From the NCBI RefSeq assembly GCF_030409325.1, contig NZ_JAUFPR010000002.1:2480001-2544000 (forward strand): a stretch of 64,000 bases of DNA. The letters are read 5' to 3'. The notes beneath the pieces are model-generated. The model did not search any database. It was not told the origin of the DNA and saw only the letters and a program-made list of their open reading frames with translations. Source of the stretch: Mucilaginibacter aquaedulcis. Its GTDB lineage: Bacteria; Bacteroidota; Bacteroidia; Sphingobacteriales; Sphingobacteriaceae. Positions within the stretch are counted from its first letter, which is position 1; each line of letters starts with the position of its first letter. Positions 16,880 through 24,810 of this stretch are shown in pieces. A program made the position numbers and the translations under genes.

Positions 16880-17435
16880 TGCTATTTTGATTTTTAAATG
16901 GTAATCCAAATTGTTTCAACAACTCCAATGCTTCAACATCGTTAGTTGCGGAGGTTACAAAGGTAATATCCATACCTTGAATTTTATTGATCTTGTCAAT
17001 ATTAATCTCAGGGAATATGATTTGCTCAGATATACCTAATGTATAGTTACCTCTTCCGTCAAAACCTTTATCGTTGATACCTTTGAAGTCACGGATACGT
17101 GGCAGGGCAACAGCGATTAAACGATCTAAAAACTCATACATTGTATTATCACGTAAAGTAACACGTACGCCTACTGGCATGTTTTTACGTAATTTAAAGT
17201 TTGAGATATCTTTTTTAGATTTTGAAGCAACTGCCTGCTGACCGGTGATGGTAGTTAACTCAGTGATGGTGTTCTCGATCAATTTCTTGTCGGTTGTAGC
17301 ACCACCTACACCCTGGTTAATGGCAATTTTCTCCAATTTAGGAACCTGCATTACGCTTTTGTACTGAAATTTATCTTTCAGTGCAGTACGTATTTCTTCC
17401 TTATATTTTGTTTTTAATCTTGGTACGTAAGTCAT
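16872..17435 (-). CDS. rplE: 50S ribosomal protein L5
   Basis: A 187-aa 5S rRNA-binding protein of the central protuberance contacting P-site tRNA. It begins MTYVPRLKTKYKEEIRTAL, has KIAINQGVGGAT and GVRVTLRDNTMYEFLDRL, and ends in NQNSNG. Its stop overlaps the rpsN start by 8 bp and its start overlaps the rplX stop by 1 bp (TAATG), so all three are likely coupled. Confidence 0.98.
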   Translation of the reverse strand: MTYVPRLKTKYKEEIRTALKDKFQYKSVMQVPKLEKIAINQGVGGATTDKKLIENTITELTTITGQQAVASKSKKDISNFKLRKNMPVGVRVTLRDNTMYEFLDRLIAVALPRIRDFKGINDKGFDGRGNYTLGISEQIIFPEINIDKINKIQGMDITFVTSATNDVEALELLKQFGLPFKNQNSNG

Positions 17436-17779
17436 TACTTAATTTCCTCCCCTGATTTTTTTGCTACCCTTACTAATTTGCCGGCATCGTTTTTCTTACG
17501 GCCAACACGGGTTGTATTACCTGTTTTAGGATCAACCAGCATTAGGTTTGAAATGTGTATAGCAGCTTCTTGTTTAACAATTCCGCCGTTTGGATTAGCA
17601 GCATTTGGCTTAGTATGTTTTGATACCATATTGGCACCTTCAACAATAGCCCTGTTTTTATCTACTATTACCTCTACAATTTTGCCTTGTGTTCCTTTTG
17701 AATCACCAGCAATAACTTTTACCAGGTCGCCCTTGCGGATCTTTAATTTACCAGGCTGTGCGTTTTTTTTCTTTTCCAT
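17435..17779 (-). CDS. rplX: 50S ribosomal protein L24
   Basis: A 114-aa assembly-initiator protein binding the 5' end of 23S rRNA. The KOW motif lies at KIRKGDLVKVIAGDSKGTQG and the downstream signature at VEGANMVSKHTKPN. It ends one base into the rplE ATG and starts 1 bp after rplN. Confidence 0.98.
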   Translation of the reverse strand: MEKKKNAQPGKLKIRKGDLVKVIAGDSKGTQGKIVEVIVDKNRAIVEGANMVSKHTKPNAANPNGGIVKQEAAIHISNLMLVDPKTGNTTRVGRKKNDAGKLVRVAKKSGEEIK

Positions 17780-17780
17780 G

Positions 17781-18149
17781 TTACAATACCTCCGGTGCTA
17801 ATGATACAATTTTCATAAATTGTTTCTCACGCAGTTCTCTTGCAACAGGGCCAAAGATACGTGTGCCTCTTGGCTCGTCCTGGTTATTTAACAAAACAGC
17901 TGCGTTATCGTCGAAACGGATGTATGAACCATCTTTTCTGCGGATCTCTTTTTTGGTGCGTACTACTACGGCTTTTGATACGGTACCTTTTTTCACGTTA
18001 CCTGAAGGTAAAGCGCTTTTTACGGTAACTACTATCTTATCGCCGATTGAGGCGTACCTTTTACCAGTACCGCCCAATACACGGATCACTAAAACTTCTT
18101 TAGCTCCGCTATTATCGGCTACGTTTAATCTTGATTCCTGTTGTACCAT
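17781..18149 (-). CDS. rplN: 50S ribosomal protein L14
   Basis: A 122-aa five-stranded barrel protein at the subunit interface that forms bridges with 16S rRNA. It starts MVQQESRLNVADNSGAKEVL, with the family pattern RVLGGTGKRYASIGDKIVV and RIFGPVARELREKQFMKIVS. Full length, one base from rplX. Confidence 0.98.
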   Translation of the reverse strand: MVQQESRLNVADNSGAKEVLVIRVLGGTGKRYASIGDKIVVTVKSALPSGNVKKGTVSKAVVVRTKKEIRRKDGSYIRFDDNAAVLLNNQDEPRGTRIFGPVARELREKQFMKIVSLAPEVL

Positions 18150-18150
18150 C

Positions 18151-18405
18151 TTATTTAGCCCTTTCTATAATTTGAACTAATCTCCAGTTTTTGCTTTTGC
18201 TCAGCGGACGGGTTTCCATAATCAGTACGGTATCTCCAATACCACAGGTATTGGTTTCATCGTGAGCCATAAATTTGGTAGTTTTCTTAACGAACTTACC
18301 GTAGATCGGGTGTTTCACTTTCCGCTCAACAGCAACAACAATAGATTTTTGCATCTTATTGCTAACTACCAGGCCGGTACGTGTTTTTCTTAAATTTCTT
18401 TCCAT
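18151..18405 (-). CDS. rpsQ: 30S ribosomal protein S17
   Basis: An 84-aa OB-fold protein binding 16S rRNA. It starts MERNLRKTRTGLVVSNKMQK, has VAVERKVKHPIYGKFVKKT and the family signature GDTVLIMETRPLSKSKNWRL. It ends one base before rplN. Confidence 0.98.
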   Translation of the reverse strand: MERNLRKTRTGLVVSNKMQKSIVVAVERKVKHPIYGKFVKKTTKFMAHDETNTCGIGDTVLIMETRPLSKSKNWRLVQIIERAK

Positions 18406-18425
18406 TTTTCTGAACGCTTAAAAAA

Positions 18426-18635
18426 TTAATTCTTTTCAGAAGCTGACGCCGCTTTGCGCTTTGTTAATTCAGTATTTAACTGAGCAATTCCCTTGCGTAC
18501 CTTTGTTATACGGGATGGATTCTCAATAGCTGAAACTGCGTGTGCGAATTTCAATTTGGTCAGATTTGTTCTTTCCTCGCTGATCCTTGCAACCAATTCC
18601 TCTGTTGATAGCTCCAAAATTTCTGAGTTTTTCAT
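18426..18635 (-). CDS. rpmC: 50S ribosomal protein L29
   Basis: A 69-aa helical-hairpin protein near the exit tunnel. The start at 18635 (MKNSEILELSTEELVARI) is chosen because it matches the family. An in-frame ATG 48 bp upstream would add 16 residues that are merely the translation of a heptad array (GLELKTQNNNKK). The core KLKFAHAVSAIENPSRITKV is canonical for L29. Confidence 0.96.
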   Translation of the reverse strand: MKNSEILELSTEELVARISEERTNLTKLKFAHAVSAIENPSRITKVRKGIAQLNTELTKRKAASASEKN

Positions 18636-18648
18636 TTTCTTATTATTG

Positions 18649-18705
18649 TTTTGAGTTTTTAGTTCTAAGCCTGCTATATCCAAACTGATAACCGCAAACT
18701 CAAAA
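18649..18705. repeat. Heptad-repeat hairpin between rplP and rpmC (site B)
   Basis: TTTTGAGTTT (18649-18658) and its complement (18696-18705) form a perfect 10-bp stem. Both arms continue as 7-bp words: TTTTGAG, TTTTTAG, TTCTAAG on one and TTTTGAG, TTTGCGG, TTATCAG on the complement of the other. It begins 13 bp upstream of the rpmC start. Confidence 0.7.
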
Positions 18706-18717
18706 CTGCTGACTTAT

Positions 18718-19140
18718 TTATGCTTCTACGTAATCCCTACGTACTATAAATCTCGTTTGTACCGGAAGTTTTTGTGCTGCAAGGCGTAAGGCCTCTTTAG
18801 CAACGTCCAAAGGCACACCTTCGGCTTCAAAAATGATCCTTCCGGGGCGTACTACCGCAACCCAGTATTCTGGAGCACCTTTACCTTTACCCATACGTAC
18901 CTCTGCTGGTTTTTTGGTTACAGGTTTGTCAGGGAATATCCTGATCCACACCTGGCCTTCACGTTTCATAAAACGTGTTACAGCGATACGTGCAGCCTCG
19001 ATCTGGCGGCTGGTGATCCAGGCCGCTTCGAGTGATTTTATACCGAAAGATCCGAATGAAAGTTCAGCACCACGGGTGGCTAAACCTTTCATCCTGCCTT
19101 TTTGCATCTTTCTGAACTTCGTTCTTTTTGGCTGTAGCAT
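18718..19140 (-). CDS. rplP: 50S ribosomal protein L16
   Basis: A 140-aa protein near the A site of the large subunit. It begins MLQPKRTKFRKMQKGRMKGL and has AWITSRQIEAARIAVTRFMK and RMGKGKGAPEYWVAVVRPG, the region whose Arg is commonly hydroxylated. It lies 47 bp after rpsC. Full length. Confidence 0.98.
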   Translation of the reverse strand: MLQPKRTKFRKMQKGRMKGLATRGAELSFGSFGIKSLEAAWITSRQIEAARIAVTRFMKREGQVWIRIFPDKPVTKKPAEVRMGKGKGAPEYWVAVVRPGRIIFEAEGVPLDVAKEALRLAAQKLPVQTRFIVRRDYVEA

Positions 19141-19187
19141 TTTCTTAAGCTTTTATATCGTTACGATATCTTCTTCTACTTTAATTA

Positions 19188-20087
19188 TTATCTCTTTCCT
19201 GGGCCACCCGGACGGTTTCCACCACCTGGACGATTGCCACCCTGACCACCCGGACGGTTACCACCACCACGAGGACCATTGTTACCACCTTGACCCGGGC
19301 CACCACGACGATCACCGCCTGGTTTCCTGTCGCCTCTGCGCTCGCCGCCACGTTCGCCACCGCGTTGGTTGTCACGTCCGCCAAATGCCGGAGCACCTTC
19401 TGGACGACCACCTTTACCGCTGCTGCTGCTTGTGCCGCCAATGTTTGGAGACAAGTCACGCTTTCCGTAAACCTCGCCTTTGCAGATCCATACTTTAACA
19501 CCTATTTTACCATAAGTAGTTAATGCTTCTGCCAGTGCGTAGTCAATATCAGCACGGAAAGTGTGCAAAGGAATTCTTCCTTCTTTGTATTGTTCGCTAC
19601 GTGCCATCTCGGCACCGCCTAATCTGCCTGATGTCATGATCTTGATTCCTTCAGCACCCATTCTCATGGTTGAAGCAATTGTAGTTTTCATGGCACGACG
19701 GAAAGAGATACGTGCTTCCAGTTGTTTTGCTATGCCTTCTGCAACTAATTGTGCATCAAGCTCAGGGCGTTTGATCTCGAATATGTTGATCTGAACTTCC
19801 TTTTTGGTAAGTTTTTTCAACTCTTCTTTGATCTTATCAACTTCCTGACCACCTTTACCTATAACAATACCCGGACGGGCAGTGTGTATAGTTACAGTGA
19901 TACGTTTTAATGTGCGTTCGATAACCACTTTTGATACACCACCTTTAGCGATACGAGCTGAAAGGTATTTGCGGATCTTTTCGTCTTCAACTAATTTGTC
20001 GGAGTAGTTGTTGCCACCGAACCAATTAGAATCCCATCCTCTGATGATTCCTAATCTGTTACCTATTGGATGTGCTTTCTGTCCCAT
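19188..20087 (-). CDS. rpsC: 30S ribosomal protein S3 with long RGG-type tail
   Basis: S3 at the mRNA entry channel, with helicase and mRNA-binding roles. It starts MGQKAHPIGNRLGIIRGWDS; the KH domain has RPGIVIGKGGQEVDKIKEEL, and the C-domain ends at VYGKRDLSPN. Beyond about residue 217 comes an 80-residue Gly/Arg/Asn/Pro tail with many RGG, RGGGNRPGG and GGNRPGG units. S3 is normally about 210-235 aa, so the 299-aa length comes from this disordered tail. In eukaryotes RGG tails bind RNA and drive condensation; that role here is inference. Confidence 0.97.
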   Translation of the reverse strand: MGQKAHPIGNRLGIIRGWDSNWFGGNNYSDKLVEDEKIRKYLSARIAKGGVSKVVIERTLKRITVTIHTARPGIVIGKGGQEVDKIKEELKKLTKKEVQINIFEIKRPELDAQLVAEGIAKQLEARISFRRAMKTTIASTMRMGAEGIKIMTSGRLGGAEMARSEQYKEGRIPLHTFRADIDYALAEALTTYGKIGVKVWICKGEVYGKRDLSPNIGGTSSSSGKGGRPEGAPAFGGRDNQRGGERGGERRGDRKPGGDRRGGPGQGGNNGPRGGGNRPGGQGGNRPGGGNRPGGPGKR

Positions 20088-20093
20088 TTCAAA

Positions 20094-20522
20094 TTAATTA
20101 TTAACGTTTTTACTATCCACAATAAGGGTTACATGGTTTGAGCGTTTACGGATACGGTATCCTCTTCCTTGCGGAGCAGGGCGTAACCTTTTCAGTTGAC
20201 GGCCACCGCCTACTGATATTTCTTTTACATAAAGAGCGCTGTCTTCAACACGTTTGCCTTCGTTTTTTGCTTCCCAGTTTTTGATTGCTGATAACAAAAG
20301 CTTCTCTACACGGATAGCTGCTTCTTTATTGGTGTATTTTAATATGTACAACGCTTTTTCAACGTTTTCACCACGGATTAAATCAACCACCAAACGCATT
20401 TTGCGTGGTGAAGTTGGGCAGTCCTGTAACTTAGCAACAGAGGCGCCACCTACTTGAGCTTTCGCAGCTTCTTTTTGTTGCCTGATCAGTACAGACTTTT
20501 TAATTTTTGTTGTTGCTTCCAT
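20094..20522 (-). CDS. rplV: 50S ribosomal protein L22
   Basis: A 142-aa protein lining the exit tunnel with a long beta hairpin. The core CPTSPRKMRLVVDLIRGENV and RLRPAPQGRGYRIRKRSNHV are canonical. About 25 residues (MEATTKIKKSVLIRQQKEAA) extend the N-terminus beyond the usual 110-aa form, as is common in Bacteroidota. 6 bp from both neighbours. Confidence 0.98.
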   Translation of the reverse strand: MEATTKIKKSVLIRQQKEAAKAQVGGASVAKLQDCPTSPRKMRLVVDLIRGENVEKALYILKYTNKEAAIRVEKLLLSAIKNWEAKNEGKRVEDSALYVKEISVGGGRQLKRLRPAPQGRGYRIRKRSNHVTLIVDSKNVNN

Positions 20523-20528
20523 TGCCTG

Positions 20529-20795
20529 TTATTTTTTCTTCTCTGCGTGACCGCGGAATGTACGGGTTGGAGCAAACTCTCCCAGCTTGTGACCAACCAT
20601 GTTTTCTGTTACATACACAGGTATAAATTTATTACCGTTGTGTACTGCGAATGTGTGACCAACGAAATCAGGAGAGATCATGGAACGACGTGACCATGTT
20701 TTTACAACTGATTTTTTGCTTGATTCATTCAAGGTAAGAACTTTTCTTTCCAGGTTATGATCAATATAAGGTCCTTTTTTAATTGAACGTGCCAT
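20529..20795 (-). CDS. rpsS: 30S ribosomal protein S19
   Basis: An 88-aa head protein forming a complex with S13. It starts MARSIKKGPYIDHNLERKV; the family signature HNGNKFIPVYVTENMVGHKL is followed by LGEFAPTRTFRGHAEKKK. Its start overlaps the rplB stop by one base. Confidence 0.98.
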   Translation of the reverse strand: MARSIKKGPYIDHNLERKVLTLNESSKKSVVKTWSRRSMISPDFVGHTFAVHNGNKFIPVYVTENMVGHKLGEFAPTRTFRGHAEKKK

Positions 20796-21622
20796 TATTT
20801 TTTCCTTCTTTCAATGATATAACGATCCGACCCTTTTTTCTTATCACGAGTTTTGTAGCCTTTAGCTAACAATCCTTTACGTGAACGTGGATGACCACCT
20901 GAGGCTCTACCCTCACCACCACCCATAGGGTGATCTACCGGGTTCATGGCAACACCACGAACTCTTGGTCTGCGGCCCAACCAACGGTTACGGCCTGCTT
21001 TACCTAACACCGCGTTTGCTCTTTCGCCATTTGAAACGGTACCGATAGTTGCCAAGCAAGTTGACAAAATCATACGGGTTTCGCCTGAAGGCAATTTAAT
21101 GATAGCATATTTACCATCGCGTGCTGAAAGCTGAGCGTATGTACCTGCACTACGTGCAATGATACCGCCCTGACCTGGGTTTAACTCAATATTGTGGATG
21201 ATAGAACCTAACGGAATGTTTTTCAAAGGCATGGTATTACCAACCTCTGGTGCTGCACTCTCGCCAGATACAACTACCGTTCCAACTGTTAAGCCTTCCG
21301 GAGCTATCATATATCGTTTTTCACCATCAACAAAGTGTAGCAGTGCTATACGTGCAGAACGGTTAGGATCATACTCAATAGTTGCAACTCTTGCCGGGAT
21401 ATCAAACTTATTACGTTTAAAATCGATCAATCTGTAAGCCTGTTTGTGACCACCACCTAAGTAGCGCATGGTCATCTTACCGCTATGGTTACGTCCGCCT
21501 GATCTTGTATTGGCTGAAACAACCAATGATTTTTCAGGAACGTTTGTTGTAATATCTGAATTAGATACGTCAACTCTGAAGCGGGTACCCGGGGTAACCG
21601 GTTTAAATCTCTTTACTGCCAT
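20795..21622 (-). CDS. rplB: 50S ribosomal protein L2
   Basis: A 275-aa primary rRNA-binding protein needed for subunit joining and peptidyl transfer. It starts MAVKRFKPVTPGTRFRVDVS and carries RSGGRNHSGKMTMRYLGGG. The catalytic-centre His region is VAMNPVDHPMGGGEGRASGG. C-terminus SDRYIIERRKK. Order and length are standard. Confidence 0.98.
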   Translation of the reverse strand: MAVKRFKPVTPGTRFRVDVSNSDITTNVPEKSLVVSANTRSGGRNHSGKMTMRYLGGGHKQAYRLIDFKRNKFDIPARVATIEYDPNRSARIALLHFVDGEKRYMIAPEGLTVGTVVVSGESAAPEVGNTMPLKNIPLGSIIHNIELNPGQGGIIARSAGTYAQLSARDGKYAIIKLPSGETRMILSTCLATIGTVSNGERANAVLGKAGRNRWLGRRPRVRGVAMNPVDHPMGGGEGRASGGHPRSRKGLLAKGYKTRDKKKGSDRYIIERRKK

Positions 21623-21629
21623 GTCTTAA

Positions 21630-21920
21630 TTATATATTGCTGTAAAAATCAATTGTTTCACCGTCCTTCAACGTAATGATCGCTTTTTTGTAAGTTGCAA
21701 TGCGGCCTTGTACGGCGCCTGCCTTAGTGTTGCGAGTTTTAAGTTTGCCGACGTATTTCATGGTGTTTACCGCTGTAACGTTTACACCATACATTGCCTC
21801 AATGGCGCCTTTAATCTGAATTTTGTTTGCTCTGTGATCAACTTTGAAAGCATAACGGTTAAGTTTCTCGGTTAATTGAGTTACTTTTTCAGTAAGTAAG
21901 GGTTTCTTTAAAATTTCCAT
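21630..21920 (-). CDS. rplW: 50S ribosomal protein L23
   Basis: A 96-aa protein at the exit-tunnel rim, docking site for trigger factor and SRP. It starts MEILKKPLLTEKVTQLTEKL, has the family motif ANKIQIKGAIEAMYGVNV and VGKLKTRNTKAG. 2 bp from rplD. Confidence 0.98.
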   Translation of the reverse strand: MEILKKPLLTEKVTQLTEKLNRYAFKVDHRANKIQIKGAIEAMYGVNVTAVNTMKYVGKLKTRNTKAGAVQGRIATYKKAIITLKDGETIDFYSNI

Positions 21921-21922
21921 AA

Positions 21923-22555
21923 TTACTTAGCTAATGCTTCCTCCAAAGTTTTAACAGCGCCTGTAGTTAATAACAGTTTGCCAGCATTTAACACATCATA
22001 AGTGTTTAACTGTTCAACCGAAATAACTTTAGTTTTCTTCAGGTTTCTGCTTGATAAATACACATTGTTGTTTTCGGCACCTGCTACTACTAATAATGTT
22101 TTATCATTAGTAACATTCAGGTCGGCCTCCATTTTAATGTAAGTTTTAGTTTTGATGTTATCGAAGCTAAAATCTTCCAATACTAAAATGTTGTTATCTT
22201 TTGCTTTGTATGATAAAGCTGATTTACGTGCCAGTGATTTCAGTTTCTTGTTTAATTTGAAACTGTAATCGCGTGGTTGCGGACCGAAAACGCGACCACC
22301 ACCATTAAATAATGGAGATTTTACGCTACCGGCACGGGCACCACCTGTACCTTTTTGTTTATATAATTTGCGGGTTGAACCTGCAATTTCGTTACGCTGT
22401 TTTGCTTTATGTGTACCCTGACGCTGGTTAGCTAAAAACTGCTTAACATCAAGATAAATCGCGTGATCGTTTGGTTCAATACCGAATACTGACTCAGGAA
22501 GCTGCACCTTGGCACCTGTTTCTTTACCTGATACGTTTAATACGTTAACTTCCAT
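21923..22555 (-). CDS. rplD: 50S ribosomal protein L4
   Basis: A 210-aa tunnel-constriction protein. In E. coli L4 also represses the S10 operon through its leader. The extended tunnel loop contains RQGTHKAKQRNEIAGSTRKL and QKGTGGARAGSVKSPLFNGG. The N-terminus MEVNVLNVSGKETGAKVQL is a typical Bacteroidota form. One base from rplC. It is a candidate autoregulator of the 5' leader described at 23198-23215. Confidence 0.98.
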   Translation of the reverse strand: MEVNVLNVSGKETGAKVQLPESVFGIEPNDHAIYLDVKQFLANQRQGTHKAKQRNEIAGSTRKLYKQKGTGGARAGSVKSPLFNGGGRVFGPQPRDYSFKLNKKLKSLARKSALSYKAKDNNILVLEDFSFDNIKTKTYIKMEADLNVTNDKTLLVVAGAENNNVYLSSRNLKKTKVISVEQLNTYDVLNAGKLLLTTGAVKTLEEALAK

Positions 22556-22556
22556 C

Positions 22557-23174
22557 TTATTTATCCACTATTACGAATGAACCCTTAGCTCCGGGGATGG
22601 AACCTTTAACAACCAACAGATTCTGCTCAGCGAAAACTTTCACAACTTCTAAGTTCTGAACTTTTACACGGGCGTTTCCGGTTTGACCTGCCATGCGCAT
22701 ACCTTTAAATACACGTGAAGGCCATGATGACGCACCTAAGGAACCTGGCGCACGTAAACGATTGTGCTGACCGTGAGTTTGCATACCCACACCACCAAAA
22801 CCGTGACGTTTTACCACACCCTGAAAACCTTTACCTTTTGAGGTACCAACCACATCCACAAAATCTCCGGCAGCAAAAATCTCTACGGTAACTGTGTCAC
22901 CTAAGTTTTTTTCGTCCTCGAAAGTTTTGAATTCTACCAGTTTACGCTTTGGAGCAGAACCGGCTTTTTGGAAGTGACCTTTTAAAGGCGCAGAAGTGTT
23001 TTTTTCCTTTTTGTCGCCATATGCCAACTGTACAGCTGCATACCCGTCTGAATCTACAGACTTAACTTGTGTTACCACGCAAGGGCCAGCTTCGATTACT
23101 GTGCAAGGGATGTTTTTCCCTGATTCATCGAAAATGCTGGTCATTCCTACTTTTTTACCAATAATTCCTGACAT
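22557..23174 (-). CDS. rplC: 50S ribosomal protein L3, first gene of this operon
   Basis: A 205-aa primary assembly protein near the peptidyl-transferase centre. It starts MSGIIGKKVGMTSIFDESGK and has GTSKGKGFQGVVKRHGFGG and the loop QTHGQHNRLRAPGSLGASSW, with the Gln that PrmB methylates in other bacteria. It is the first gene of this transcript: no rpsJ upstream, but a TTG-N19-TATCTTTG promoter and short leader. Confidence 0.98.
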   Translation of the reverse strand: MSGIIGKKVGMTSIFDESGKNIPCTVIEAGPCVVTQVKSVDSDGYAAVQLAYGDKKEKNTSAPLKGHFQKAGSAPKRKLVEFKTFEDEKNLGDTVTVEIFAAGDFVDVVGTSKGKGFQGVVKRHGFGGVGMQTHGQHNRLRAPGSLGASSWPSRVFKGMRMAGQTGNARVKVQNLEVVKVFAEQNLLVVKGSIPGAKGSFVIVDK

Positions 23175-23197
23175 TTCTTTAATTTGTTTGTGCCCAT

Positions 23198-23215
23198 CGA
23201 AGCAGTAGGGCTTCG
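23198..23215 (-). promoter_or_regulatory. Leader hairpin of the r-protein operon
   Basis: CGAAGC-N6-GCTTCG, a perfect 6-bp stem with a 6-nt loop, lies in the predicted 70-nt 5' leader of rplC. No T tract follows, so it is not a terminator. It may be an autoregulatory site for an r-protein such as L4; this is inference from position. Confidence 0.45.
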
Positions 23216-23248
23216 TTCAAGGCATATTATTTCCCCCGAAAGGGACGG

Positions 23249-23278
23249 CAAAGATAGAAATTTTGTATTAACTCTCAA
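23249..23278 (-). promoter_or_regulatory. Housekeeping promoter of the rplC-rplQ operon
   Basis: The minus strand reads TTG, 19 nt, TATCTTTG. This fits the Bacteroidota primary-sigma consensus (-33 TTG, -7 TAnnTTTG) exactly. Transcription would start near 23242, giving a leader of about 70 nt. The rest of the gap to 23562 is AT-rich with nothing recognised. Confidence 0.8.
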
Positions 23279-23569
23279 ATAGTTAATGAATTATTTTTTA
23301 ATATTTTTCCACATTGTTTTTTAACAGGGGTGCCCGGGGTATTTATATGAAGATGAACAGGTTTAATTTTATCGCCAAAATTCGGCTTTTGAGAGTTTAC
23401 ACCGACATGATAAAAAACGCGGCGTAAAACCGTTTGCCGGATAATATTTTTTTTTCAAAATTATTGTTGAGGTCTGTTATATTTTAAAATGTGTTTTGCA
23501 TATAACCATTCATAAGGCCCATAAAAATATTAATAGCTGATATTGCCGGCGCCGTATATATTAAAAAAA

Positions 23570-23594
23570 GGGGCTAATATTAAATATTAGCCCC
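23570..23594 (-). terminator. Terminator of the ATP-grasp gene
   Basis: Near-perfect hairpin GGGGCTAATAT with its complement, almost without a loop, followed by seven T on the minus strand, 26 bp past the stop. Confidence 0.85.
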
Positions 23595-23619
23595 CTTTTA
23601 CTGTTGATGAATAACTTAA

Positions 23620-24474
23620 TTAAATTTTCCCGCCGCAGTATTTATCCCAGTAATCAATCAATAAACGCTGCCCAAAACTGGTAAAGCCATGGCCCATGCC
23701 GGGTGTTGGTGTAAACTCGCCAAATACGGCACCCTTATCGGTAGCATAAAGATCAATGCGGACAAAAATTTCGTAACCCTTACTTAATTCTTTTGCCATA
23801 GCTATCAATTCAGGCAAACATGCCGGTGGCGGGAAGTATGGCCCCGAAGGATAGATCTTATTAACTGATCGTAATAATTCCCATTGTTCACTATAAAAAG
23901 TACAGTTACCCGTTTTAGGGCTAAACCTGTTCACTACGTTAATACAGGCAATTTCACCGTTAAAGCAGAAGAATTTAAAGTCTTTATGAATTTTTTGCTC
24001 CGCTCCTTCGTCCTTCAAAAACTCCTCTGCCAAAAATTGCAGATGGGGGTTCTTGTTGAGCGCTTGTTGTAAAATGGCTTTTAACTCACCAGTGCTGTAT
24101 GATTTTTCATCAAACAGGTTAAAGCCATTTTTCATCAGGAAAACCAGGTTTGACGAATGCCCAATGGTAGGCCTGATCACATAGTTTTCAGGAAGCTGGT
24201 TAAAATCAAACTCCTGTATGTTTCTGCCGCACCAGTACAGTTGAGGCACCCTACAACCATGGGCTATGGCAAAATTGCGTGAGTTATATTTATTACTCAG
24301 CCTTCTTTGCCAGTTTTTAACGTTTTTCCATTCATCCAGCGGATCCTCCGGGTGGAATAAGGTGTTTCTGATATCTTCGGCATCAGGATCCTGCCAAAAG
24401 TGTTTGTGCCTGTTTCTGATTCTGGTACCTATCATATCCGGTACCGGTAAAAAGCTACTGATAAATGCTAACAT
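23620..24474 (-). CDS. ATP-grasp protein, TupA-like family
   Basis: A 284-aa protein resembling the TupA-like ATP-grasp family, whose members ligate amino acids or similar groups in cell-surface polymer synthesis. Visible elements are LPENYVIRPTIGHSSNLVF (nucleotide-binding strands), FLAEEFLKDEG, HKDFKFFCFNGEIACINVV, and the metal-site motif FVRIDLYATDKGAVFGEFTP followed by PGMGHGF. Residues 1-25 are hydrophobic (MLAFISSFLPVP) but not a clear signal peptide. It stands alone with its own terminator; no glycan genes flank it, so the acceptor is unknown. Confidence 0.7.
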   Translation of the reverse strand: MLAFISSFLPVPDMIGTRIRNRHKHFWQDPDAEDIRNTLFHPEDPLDEWKNVKNWQRRLSNKYNSRNFAIAHGCRVPQLYWCGRNIQEFDFNQLPENYVIRPTIGHSSNLVFLMKNGFNLFDEKSYSTGELKAILQQALNKNPHLQFLAEEFLKDEGAEQKIHKDFKFFCFNGEIACINVVNRFSPKTGNCTFYSEQWELLRSVNKIYPSGPYFPPPACLPELIAMAKELSKGYEIFVRIDLYATDKGAVFGEFTPTPGMGHGFTSFGQRLLIDYWDKYCGGKI

Positions 24475-24810
24475 GGTATTACTGAAATAAGGTTAACCTG
24501 TACTTATTATATGCTTATGTTTTAAGCCGCGGAATGACTTGCAGGTCTGAACGGCTTAATTGCTTTGTTATTTATAAGATATTAATTACCAGGCTTTAAT
24601 ATAATTGCAACATAAAATTATTTAAAAATATTCGTTGTTGCTATATCACAATTTACAACGTGTAAAAAATGTTCGTTCATGCTCGCTTACTTATACATAT
24701 TGTGTATAATTTTAAAGGGGATATTCACACAGATGAGAAATAATTGATTTACAGATTAGCAAGGCAATGTCATAACTTGCGGCGTTACTACCGAATGGGA
24801 ATATTAATGT
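24475..24810. other. AT-rich intergenic region
   Basis: No open frame, RNA gene or repeat is recognised. A TTTACA-ACG-TGTAAA palindrome lies at 24652-24666, about 180 bp upstream of the ATP-grasp gene start. Confidence 0.5.

Noticed and set aside
18833..19501. Long frames (His/Asp-rich plus strand, Val/Ala-rich minus strand) over the S3 tail and L16
   Set aside because: Shadows of the GGN/CGN-rich rpsC tail and rplP; the true products are certain from motifs.
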